46,336 nt of DNA, taken from an uncultured Phocaeicola sp. (GTDB taxonomy: Bacteria; Bacteroidota; Bacteroidia; Bacteroidales; Bacteroidaceae). Positions 38,915 to 46,336 of the stretch are shown in pieces (position 1 is the stretch's first letter; each line of letters starts with the position of its first letter). Below the pieces are notes generated by a model that had not been told where the DNA came from, did no database searches, and saw only the letters and a list, made by a program, of their open reading frames with translations. The translations under genes were made by a program, and so were the position numbers. The stretch is from positions 1-46,336 of the forward strand of contig CALUGI010000026.1 of the NCBI GenBank assembly GCA_944320135.1, written 5' to 3'.

Positions 38915-40852
38915 TCATTGGTTATTGTATCTGTCAAGCAAATTCAGCGTGCGCAGAATTTCCGCCACATTCATCGCAAATGAAACCGCTCCCCGACCTT
39001 GGAAAGGCGGATTGCCATCAAACAATTCCGGGATAGAGCTGATGCAATGGCAGGTCATCTGGTCTTCATAACTGATCATCTGACGCTCAACGAACGACAC
39101 AGCGCTCCGTTTGTAAATGCGAAGGTAAGCCTCCAGATAGAAGCCTTCGAGCCACGGCCACGCCGTACCTTGGTGATAAGCATAGTCGCGCTGCAGCTGC
39201 GGCCCTACATAGTTCGGATTGTAGCCTCCGCTCTTCGGACTGAGCGAACGGATTCCTTTGGGGGTAAGCAGCTCTTTCGTAACGATGTCAACAATGCCTT
39301 TCTTTTGTTTTGCGTCAAGCGGAGAATAATCCAATGCAGCGGCAAAAATCATGTTCGGGCGAACGCTCCAATCCATCATGTTTCCATCGACATAATCGAG
39401 CAGATAACCGTATTCGTTCAAGAACGTGCTGACAAACGAAGCAGCCGTCTTTTCATATATTTCTTGCAGGCCGGAGACGAAACTGCCGTCATCGGACAAC
39501 AAATCGGCCGCAAAGCGGAGTGCGTTGTACCAAAGCGCATTGAACTCGACGATATAGCCTGTACGCGGAACTACAGGACGGCCGTTGACGCTTGAGTTCA
39601 TCCATGTTATCGCCTTGCTCCGTCCGTCAGCATAAACCAGCCCATTGTCATGAACCTGCAAGTTAGGATGCTTGCCGCCAGCCAGATAGCTCATCACATC
39701 CTTCACCAGCTGTCCGTATTTGGCTTTCGCCGCATCTTTTGAGGTGAATTTCGCATACTGCTGAACGGTCCACATCATCCACAACAGCACGTCAGGATGT
39801 TCGATTTCGGTCATCTTGAGATCCGACTTTTCGCCGTTCATGAAAGCATAGACACACTTGACGGCAGTGTCCATTATCGTTTCAAATTTTTCCGTTTCCC
39901 CAATTGAAAGCGTCAATCCCGGCAATGAAATGAATTCGTCTCGCGCACGGCATTTGAACCACGGGTAGCCCGCCAGCAGGTAAGACTCTCCCCCCTGCTT
40001 ATTCAGGAACTGATGGGCAGAGTTCACCAAACAATTCTTGAAGTTGTCGCGCGGAGTTCTTCTTTCCGCTTCTGTTGCGAAAAGTTCGTTCAGCGACGCC
40101 GTGTCAATCGCCGAAATGCCGCCTGAGAATGTGATGCACTCGCCCTTCTTGATGCTCATTTCAAAGTAGCCCGGCACATAGAGGTCTTCATTGAAGTCAT
40201 ACCCTCTCTCCTGCTCTTTCGGATATTCGATGCCTCGATACCAGTCCGGATCGAAATGGAAGGCCGCTTCCTTGCTGAACTGCATGTAAAGTTCCGGATA
40301 GCCGGGATACATGCAGGTCTTGATGCCGTTTTCCACCTCATCGTACCGGCGGCTTGCCTGAGAGTTTTCGTGCGTATACTGCCGCACGCTTCTGAACGCC
40401 AGATAGGGACGCAGGCGAAGTGTTGTCTCAGAATGAGCGTCGACCAGCGTGTAGCGAATCAGGATTCGGTTTTCATGATGGACAAAAACCTTTTCTTTCT
40501 TCAGCACCACGCCTCCCACACGATAAATCGTTGTCGGCACCTTCTCGCAGTCGAATTCTCTGATGTATTTATGTCCACGAGGACTGAAAGTACCGCCGCC
40601 GTATTTGTGGATACCCAAATTAAACTCGGCGCCATGCTGTATCACGGTTTCGTCTAACGAAGACAGCAACACATGGTTTTCATCGTCAAGCTCCGGAACC
40701 GGAATGACCAACAAACCATGATATTTGCGCGTGTTGCAGTCTACGATTGTAGAACAGTGATAAGCTCCTGAGCGGTTAGTTCGGAGAATCTCCCTCGTCA
40801 AAGATTCCTCCAGATTTGTCATAAGAGTTTTATCAAAACGTAAATAACTCAT
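38915..40852 (-). CDS. glycogen debranching enzyme (amylo-alpha-1,6-glucosidase, GH133-like)
   Basis: This 645-residue cytosolic protein has an N-terminal beta-sandwich (about 1-260, SGAYHCSTIVDCNTRKYHGLL) and a C-terminal (alpha/alpha)6 barrel of the GDE_C/GH133 type (about 270-640). Barrel motifs are PWFKCRARDEFISLPGLTL at 297-315, AITWMNSSVNGRPVVPRTGY at 414-433, EFNALWYNAL at 436-445 and YHQGTAWPWLEG at 559-570. By memory of the wider family, the first usually has GRDT and the second WMD; here they read RARDE and WMN419, which may alter activity. It is first in the debranching-GT4-GH57 operon, with a good promoter at 40915-40944. Confidence 0.88.
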   Translation of the reverse strand: MSYLRFDKTLMTNLEESLTREILRTNRSGAYHCSTIVDCNTRKYHGLLVIPVPELDDENHVLLSSLDETVIQHGAEFNLGIHKYGGGTFSPRGHKYIREFDCEKVPTTIYRVGGVVLKKEKVFVHHENRILIRYTLVDAHSETTLRLRPYLAFRSVRQYTHENSQASRRYDEVENGIKTCMYPGYPELYMQFSKEAAFHFDPDWYRGIEYPKEQERGYDFNEDLYVPGYFEMSIKKGECITFSGGISAIDTASLNELFATEAERRTPRDNFKNCLVNSAHQFLNKQGGESYLLAGYPWFKCRARDEFISLPGLTLSIGETEKFETIMDTAVKCVYAFMNGEKSDLKMTEIEHPDVLLWMMWTVQQYAKFTSKDAAKAKYGQLVKDVMSYLAGGKHPNLQVHDNGLVYADGRSKAITWMNSSVNGRPVVPRTGYIVEFNALWYNALRFAADLLSDDGSFVSGLQEIYEKTAASFVSTFLNEYGYLLDYVDGNMMDWSVRPNMIFAAALDYSPLDAKQKKGIVDIVTKELLTPKGIRSLSPKSGGYNPNYVGPQLQRDYAYHQGTAWPWLEGFYLEAYLRIYKRSAVSFVERQMISYEDQMTCHCISSIPELFDGNPPFQGRGAVSFAMNVAEILRTLNLLDRYNNQ

Positions 40853-41069
40853 AGCTGTATATTAAGGTTATTAATTAATGTTCGACTATTAAAATAATTA
40901 TTTATTTCATCCCCCAAAATTAGCAATTAAAAATAAACATCAAAACCAAAATCAGCTTTTTTTCAGGACTTCGCAAAAAATTTACCTGACGAGGCAAGAG
41001 AATGAGCGAAAAACCATGCTCGACAACATGTTTTCTGTCAAATGCCAACAAAATCCGCATCATCTGCCA
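40853..41069. other. intergenic region upstream of the debranching gene
   Basis: This holds the operon promoter at 40915-40944 and otherwise AT-rich sequence with no supported gene. The 22-bp repeats (41070-41157) and the serS terminator (41160-41212) fill the rest of the gap to serS. Confidence 0.6.
40915..40944 (-). promoter_or_regulatory. promoter of the glycogen operon
   Basis: On the minus strand TTTG at 40941-40944, an 18-base spacer, then TAATTTTG at 40915-40922. It lies 63 bases upstream of the ATG. Confidence 0.65.
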
Positions 41070-41157
41070 AAAACGTCGGCTCGTTTCGAGCAAAACGTCA
41101 AGACGTTTCATGCAAAACGCGCCGACGTTTTTCCTTAAACGGAACGGACGGACATCC
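41070..41157. repeat. 22-bp intergenic repeat, locus 9 (four units)
   Basis: Units start at 41070, 41092, 41114 and 41136, exactly 22 bp apart. The first three read AAAACG, six variable bases, then CGTTT; the fourth is degenerate (TAAACG). AAAACGTCGGC of unit 1 and GCCGACGTTTT of unit 3 are complementary, so a long hairpin could form. It lies between the serS terminator and the glycogen promoter region. Confidence 0.85.
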
Positions 41158-41159
41158 AT

Positions 41160-41212
41160 AAAAAATCCGGTGACGCAACCGATAGAGCCAACTATCGGTC
41201 TGCATCACCGGA
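41160..41212 (-). terminator. terminator of serS
   Basis: On the minus strand a stem of about 20 bp (TCCGGTGATGCAGACCGATAG against CTATCGGTTGCGTCACCGGA) with a 6-base loop is followed by six T. It begins 19 bases past the serS stop. Confidence 0.85.
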
Positions 41213-41230
41213 ACAGAAAAAAAACACAAA

Positions 41231-42505
41231 TCAGTCAATCATGTCAAAGCCGCAATACGGAACCAGCGCTTTCGGAATGCGAATGCCCTCCGGAGTCTGG
41301 TTGTTCTCAAGCAAAGCGGCGACGATACGCGGCAAAGCCAATGCCGAACCGTTCAACGTGTGGCAAAGTTCCGTCTTCTTGTCGGCCGTGCGATAGCGGC
41401 ATTTCAAACGGTTCGCCTGATATGTATCGAAGTTTGAAACGGAGCTGACTTCCAGCCAACGCTTCTGGGCTTCCGAATACACTTCAAAGTCATAGCAAAT
41501 GGCGGCAGTGAAGCTCATGTCTCCACCGCAAAGACGTAGGATACGGTAAGGAAGCTCCAGCTTCTTCAGCAAACCTTCCACATGGTCCAGCATCTCCTGA
41601 TGAGACTCTTTCGAATGCTGCGGGGTATCGATACGCACCAATTCCACTTTCGAGAACTCGTGCAGACGGTTCAGCCCGCGCACGTCCTTGCCGTAAGAAC
41701 CGGCTTCACGACGGAAACATTCCGTATAGGCGCAATTTTTGACGGGCAACTGCTTTTCATCCAGAATCATGTCACGATAAATGTTCGTAACGGGAACCTC
41801 CGCAGTAGGAATAAGATAAAGGTCGTCCAGATTGCAGTGATACATCTGCCCTTCCTTGTCGGGCAACTGGCCGGTGCCATAGCCGGAAGCCGCGTTCACA
41901 ACGGTCGGAGGCATGATTTCGGTATATCCGGAAGCCCTGGCCTCATCAAGGAAAAAGTTGATCAGCGCACGCTGCAGGCGGGCTCCCTTACCTTTATATA
42001 CAGGGAAACCTGCCCCGGTAATCTTGACGCCGAGATCGAAATCGATGATGTCGTATTTTTTTGCCAGCTCCCAATGAGGCAGAGCGTCCTTCGGCAGTTC
42101 CGTTTCCATACCTCCCGTCTTCACCACCACATTGTCTTCGGCAGTGCGTCCTTCGGGCACTTCCTCATAAGGCACATTCGGGATTGTGTAAAGAAGGTTC
42201 TGAAGGTCTTCGGCAGCCTTGTCCATCTCTTCCTGAAGCGACTTGTTGGCTTCTTTCACTTGAGCCACCCGTGCCTTTGCCGCTTCAGCCTCGGCATTCT
42301 TCCCTTCCTTCATCAACATGCCGATGCTCCTGGAAGTTGAATTTACCTCCGCCAGGTTATTGTCCAATTGGCTCTGGGCTTTTTTCCTCTTGTCATTCAG
42401 TTCAAGCACTTGAGCGACCACTTCCTGTGCGTTGGCAAAGTGCTTCTTTTCAAGTCCGCGGACAACCTTGCCGGTATCTTCCGTAATTTGTTTGATAGTA
42501 AGCAT
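41231..42505 (-). CDS. serS: seryl-tRNA synthetase
   Basis: This class II synthetase charges tRNA-Ser. The 424-residue protein has the N-terminal antiparallel coiled-coil arm (about 30-105, EVVAQVLELNDKRKKAQSQLD and onward) that contacts the tRNA long arm. Motif 2 reads CFRREAGSYGKDVRGLNRLHEFSKVE, and motif 3 near the end reads LNGSALALPRIVAALLENNQ. The start METIKQ-like MLTIKQITED is usual. It stands alone with promoter and strong terminator. Confidence 0.96.
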   Translation of the reverse strand: MLTIKQITEDTGKVVRGLEKKHFANAQEVVAQVLELNDKRKKAQSQLDNNLAEVNSTSRSIGMLMKEGKNAEAEAAKARVAQVKEANKSLQEEMDKAAEDLQNLLYTIPNVPYEEVPEGRTAEDNVVVKTGGMETELPKDALPHWELAKKYDIIDFDLGVKITGAGFPVYKGKGARLQRALINFFLDEARASGYTEIMPPTVVNAASGYGTGQLPDKEGQMYHCNLDDLYLIPTAEVPVTNIYRDMILDEKQLPVKNCAYTECFRREAGSYGKDVRGLNRLHEFSKVELVRIDTPQHSKESHQEMLDHVEGLLKKLELPYRILRLCGGDMSFTAAICYDFEVYSEAQKRWLEVSSVSNFDTYQANRLKCRYRTADKKTELCHTLNGSALALPRIVAALLENNQTPEGIRIPKALVPYCGFDMID

Positions 42506-42548
42506 ATCTTTCTCTTTTTTAAACCATTGTCATCACTTTAATTGGGTG

Positions 42549-42556
42549 CAAAGATA
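42549..42556 (-). promoter_or_regulatory. -7 box for serS
   Basis: TATCTTTG on the minus strand, 43 bases upstream of the serS ATG, is an exact TAnnTTTG match. Confidence 0.6.
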
Positions 42557-42587
42557 ATAGTTTTTTATCGAATGCGTGCCGAGATAT

Positions 42588-43391
42588 CTAAAGACTTCGA
42601 CGAATGCGCACCAATTTTTCAAGCAAACCTTCCAGCAAATCAAGTTTGAGCATATTGGCTCCGTCACTCTTCGCTACGGACGGATTCTCATGCGTCTCCA
42701 TAAACAAGCCATCCACACCGACAGCTACTCCGGCTTTTGCTATGGTCTCAATCATCTGCGGCATACCTCCGGTCACTCCCGAAGTCTGGTTCGGACGTTG
42801 AAGCGAGTGGGTGACATCCAAAATCACGGGATGCCCGAACGACTGCATCACCGGAATGCCGCGATAGTCCACTACCAAATCCTGATAACCGAACGTCGTT
42901 CCTCGCTCCGTAAGCATCACCTGATCATTTCCGGCCTCCACCACCTTGTCTGCCGCAAACTTCATAGCTTCAGGCGAAAGGAACTGTCCTTTTTTGATAT
43001 TGACCATTTTTCCGGTCTTTGCGGCAGCCACCAGCAAATCCGTCTGCCGGCACAGAAAGGCAGGAATCTGGAGCATATCCACATACTCAGCGGCCATCTC
43101 CGCTTCGCTTGCGGCATGAACATCCGTAACCACCGGTACGCCAAAAGTATCACGCACTTTCTCAAGCACCTTCAACGCCTTTTCATCGCCGATACCCGTA
43201 AAGGAATCCAGACGCGAACGGTTCGCTTTGCGGTAAGAGCCTTTAAACACATAAGGAATGTTCAGCTTGTCCGTTATTTTCACCACTCTCTCGGCTATGC
43301 GGAGAGCCATATCTTCGCCCTCTATCACGCAAGGGCCTGCCAACAGAAAGAAATTGTCCCCCTGCTGCAATTCCGATACTGACTTTATCAT
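42588..43391 (-). CDS. kdsA: 3-deoxy-8-phosphooctulonate synthase
   Basis: KdsA condenses phosphoenolpyruvate and arabinose-5-phosphate to Kdo-8-phosphate for lipopolysaccharide core. The 267-residue TIM-barrel protein shows AGPCVIEGEDMALRIAE near 18-34, FKGSYRKANRSRLDSFTG near 49-66 and VTDVHAASEAEMAAEYVDMLQIPAFLCRQTDLL, the metal/PEP region. DVTHSLQRPNQTSG is the late active-site block. It is last in a miaA-dgk-kdsA operon, 4 bases after the lipid kinase gene. No clear terminator lies before the serS promoter. Confidence 0.95.
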   Translation of the reverse strand: MIKSVSELQQGDNFFLLAGPCVIEGEDMALRIAERVVKITDKLNIPYVFKGSYRKANRSRLDSFTGIGDEKALKVLEKVRDTFGVPVVTDVHAASEAEMAAEYVDMLQIPAFLCRQTDLLVAAAKTGKMVNIKKGQFLSPEAMKFAADKVVEAGNDQVMLTERGTTFGYQDLVVDYRGIPVMQSFGHPVILDVTHSLQRPNQTSGVTGGMPQMIETIAKAGVAVGVDGLFMETHENPSVAKSDGANMLKLDLLEGLLEKLVRIRRSL

Positions 43392-43395
43392 ATTC

Positions 43396-44328
43396 TTAAT
43401 TAGGTATTATCAAAGTTATCATTTCCGGAGCGATAGTCACTTCTATCGGGAAATGCCGATCGAGCCACAAACGCCCGTCAAGGCTGACTTCTGCATTCTG
43501 CGCCCTCAGAATCTTCACGCGGCGTGTACGATAAGGCTTTACGGTCTTATGGTTCAGCAAACGCCCTTTCTGCAACATCCACAACCCGGATATCAGTTCA
43601 CGCAATTCAGGACGGTAGACCACCGAAACGTCCAGCCACCCGTTATAAGGCACCGCGCTTGGAGTCAGTCCGTAACCGTATGCGCTGCCGACAGCTACCG
43701 CCATAATGCGTCCGCGAATATGTTCGTCGTTCACACGAAGATGCATTCTATGAAGTTTCCGTTCGAAAGCCACAAGGAACAAGGAAGACAAATACGAAAA
43801 CAAGGGAATCCCCCAAAAGCGGCGAGTCTCATTCGTAATCCGAACGATTCTTGCTCCAAGCCCCATATACACGGCATTCAGGAAATAACGAACTTGATGC
43901 TTCTCCCCGTCAAAATAAGAAAAGACACCGGCATCAACCTTCCGCAAACGACGATTGATGAGCACATCCACCGAATGCTTGTAGTCATCGGAATTCAAGC
44001 CCCAGTATTTGGCGAAATCATTGCCGATTCCGTTCGGAATAATGCCCAAGGCAATGGAGTTCTTGTCTTCCACATCCGAACTCATGATTCCGTTCACAGC
44101 GTCATTGATGGCACCGTCGCCTCCAACCACCACAATTGTGCGGTATCCGTTATTGGCCAATGTCCGTGTCAAACGCTCGATCGAACCGAAGCCCTCCGAC
44201 TGCACATAGTCGTACTTCACCCCGCATTCATCCATGTATTCACGGATGTTCTTCCATCGGCGTTGTGCTTTCCGAGTGCCTGCTTTCGGATTGTAAACAA
44301 TCCCCCATCTGTCCGGTTCTACTGCCAT
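43396..44328 (-). CDS. diacylglycerol/lipid kinase family protein
   Basis: This 310-residue protein of the DAGK catalytic family (NAD kinase-like fold) probably phosphorylates a lipid substrate at the inner face of the membrane. IVYNPKAGTRKA at 10-21 is the N-terminal nucleotide motif, and VVVGGDGAINDAVNGIM near 66-82 is the GGDG motif, with Ala where many members have Thr. LGIIPNGIGNDFAKYWG is the GTxNDFA-like block. The true substrate (diacylglycerol, sphingoid base or other) is not told by sequence; Bacteroides make sphingolipids, so a sphingoid kinase is possible. It lies 9 bases after miaA and 4 before kdsA. Confidence 0.85.
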   Translation of the reverse strand: MAVEPDRWGIVYNPKAGTRKAQRRWKNIREYMDECGVKYDYVQSEGFGSIERLTRTLANNGYRTIVVVGGDGAINDAVNGIMSSDVEDKNSIALGIIPNGIGNDFAKYWGLNSDDYKHSVDVLINRRLRKVDAGVFSYFDGEKHQVRYFLNAVYMGLGARIVRITNETRRFWGIPLFSYLSSLFLVAFERKLHRMHLRVNDEHIRGRIMAVAVGSAYGYGLTPSAVPYNGWLDVSVVYRPELRELISGLWMLQKGRLLNHKTVKPYRTRRVKILRAQNAEVSLDGRLWLDRHFPIEVTIAPEMITLIIPN

Positions 44329-44337
44329 AATCGTCTT

Positions 44338-45249
44338 TTATTTTAATAAATTTTCTATCTGTTCCAATTTTTCTTCCAACGGCAAGGGCGCGTCTATCCA
44401 ATGGATTGTGAAACCTTTCCTTTCCATGCCTCGAAACCATGTCATCTGCCTTTTGGCAAACTGATGGATAGCCGTCTCCAACTGGCTGAACATTTCGTCA
44501 TAAGCGAGTTGGCCGATGACATACAAAGTCAGGTATTTATATTCCAAACCATAATAAATCAAGTCTTCCGGACGGATGCCGCTTGCAAGCAAGCCCTTCA
44601 CTTCATCCACCATCCCTTCGTTGAGCCTTTGCACCAGCCGCCGGGTTATTTTCTCCCTCCGCAACTCGCGGTCGACACCGACACCTATTATCAGACTTCG
44701 GATTTCAGGAAAAGTTCTTTCCTCTACCGGTCTATGTCTGTAATATTCCTCTATTTCAATGGCACGGACGGCACGTTTCGCCGTATCCACATCCGTCGAA
44801 TTATGAAGTTTCTTGTAGGTTGACAAAATAACGGCCAGCTCGTCAAGCGACTTGCCGGCCAGCTGCCGACGAAGCTCCGGATTTTCAGGAACCGGAAGCA
44901 AGCGATACCCTTTCAGCACCGATTCGAGATACATGCCCGTTCCTCCGCACAAAATCGGGAGCATGCCTCTGTTGCGAACATCATCGTAAGCCTTCAGGAA
45001 ATCACGCTGATACTCGAACACATTATACTTGTATCCCGGTTCCACGATATCAATCAGATGGCAGGGAATCCGTTTTCCTCCAACCACATAATCATCCAAG
45101 TCCTTTCCCGTACCCAAGTCCATCCTCCTATACACCTGCCTACTGTCCGCACTGATGATTTCCGTATTCATACGATGCGCAAGAGCGGCCGCCAGCGAGG
45201 TCTTCCCGGAAGCGGTAGGTCCTAATATTGCAATCAAATCACAATCCAT
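44338..45249 (-). CDS. miaA: tRNA dimethylallyltransferase
   Basis: MiaA adds a dimethylallyl group to A37 of tRNAs that read codons starting with U. The 303-residue protein shows the P-loop GPTASGKT at 10-17, ISADSRQVYRRMDLGTGK near 36-53, and ILCGGTGMYLESVLKG near 99-114, all family hallmarks. The ATG at 45249 (MDCDLIAIL) is preferred over 45306, which precedes the TATCTTTG box at 45275-45282. It is first in an operon with the lipid kinase and kdsA; a second miaA paralogue is common in Bacteroides and could lie elsewhere. Confidence 0.95.
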   Translation of the reverse strand: MDCDLIAILGPTASGKTSLAAALAHRMNTEIISADSRQVYRRMDLGTGKDLDDYVVGGKRIPCHLIDIVEPGYKYNVFEYQRDFLKAYDDVRNRGMLPILCGGTGMYLESVLKGYRLLPVPENPELRRQLAGKSLDELAVILSTYKKLHNSTDVDTAKRAVRAIEIEEYYRHRPVEERTFPEIRSLIIGVGVDRELRREKITRRLVQRLNEGMVDEVKGLLASGIRPEDLIYYGLEYKYLTLYVIGQLAYDEMFSQLETAIHQFAKRQMTWFRGMERKGFTIHWIDAPLPLEEKLEQIENLLK

Positions 45250-45274
45250 AATCCCAGTTGAAAGGTTCTGTCGG

Positions 45275-45282
45275 CAAAGATA
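45275..45282 (-). promoter_or_regulatory. -7 box for miaA-dgk-kdsA
   Basis: TATCTTTG on the minus strand, 25 bases upstream of the miaA ATG, matches TAnnTTTG. Confidence 0.6.
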
Positions 45283-45314
45283 AACTTTTCTGCGCATTCC
45301 GCGCATATATGTGC

Positions 45315-45346
45315 AAAAAAAGCCGCCTGAAAAATCAGACGGCTTT
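45315..45346 (-). terminator. terminator of gapA
   Basis: On the minus strand AAAGCCG-t-CTGA (45346-45335) pairs with TCAG-g-CGGCTTT (45330-45319) around TTTT, followed by a T run. It is 24 bases past the gapA stop. Confidence 0.85.
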
Positions 45347-45370
45347 CGCTGTATGGTCGTTTATAACTGA

Positions 45371-46336
<966 letters not shown>

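Noticed and set aside
7254-41157. CRISPR array as explanation for the intergenic repeats
   Set aside because: Units are directly adjacent, only 22 bp, vary in sequence and have no constant repeat with unique spacers; no cas genes are present.

Overview
The window looks like core chromosome of a gut Bacteroidales bacterium (Bacteroides, Phocaeicola or a close relative). Three things point there. Promoters fit the Bacteroides sigma-ABfr pattern, a TAnnTTTG box at -7 with an occasional TTTG near -33, and there are no clear Shine-Dalgarno sites. The gene set is typical of the group: a Nudix-type xylose regulator with xylB-xylA-xylT, glutamine synthetase III, LL-diaminopimelate aminotransferase, a class 3 fructose-bisphosphatase, DUF4270 and a GH133/GT4/GH57 glycogen cluster. 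No transposase, phage gene, CRISPR array, rRNA or tRNA was recognised.

Layout. At 0.1-3.2 kb, minus strand: a small winged-helix protein, then rarA, a 2-hydroxyacid dehydrogenase and a C_GCAxxG protein. At 3.3-7.2 kb, minus: a possible 43-residue gene with its own promoter and terminator, an intracellular GH13 enzyme, fabD and thiD. At 7.5-12.7 kb, plus: xylose regulator, xylulokinase, xylose isomerase and xylose transporter. At 12.9-17.4 kb: a GDP-mannose pyrophosphorylase converging on a TPR gene and glnS. At 17.6-21.6 kb, plus: an exported carboxymuconolactone decarboxylase/cupin fusion, then an acyl-CoA ligase paired with an envelope protein built of 16-residue repeats. At 21.7-23.2 kb, minus: yitT and a Crp-family regulator. 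At 23.4-29.1 kb, plus: dapL, glnN and fbp. At 29.2-30.4 kb, minus: panC-panD. At 30.8-33.1 kb, plus: a GT5 N-domain protein coupled to a DUF4270 lipoprotein. At 33.1-35.7 kb, minus: an outer-membrane-like protein, P-II and AmtB. At 36.2-40.9 kb, minus: glycogen debranching enzyme, GT4 synthase and GH57 protein. At 41.2-46.3 kb, minus: serS, then miaA-dgk-kdsA, then a gapA cut by the right edge.

How it fits together. The xylose block takes in and isomerises pentose. The 36-41 kb block, the GT5-like protein and possibly the GH13 enzyme belong to glycogen or alpha-glucan handling. glnN and the P-II/AmtB operon cover ammonium assimilation. fabD, kdsA, manC and panC/panD supply envelope and cofactor precursors.

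The feature least explained by the genes is a family of short intergenic repeats with a strict 22-bp period (NAAA[CG]N, 8 variable bases, TTTN, 4 variable bases). Five gene boundaries (about 7.25, 26.9, 29.1, 30.5 and 41.1 kb) carry regular runs, one (36.1 kb) is nearly regular, and about three more look degenerate. The repeat units differ between and within loci, but spacing and register are kept. Second in interest: three proteins linked to glycogen appear to lack canonical catalytic features of their families.
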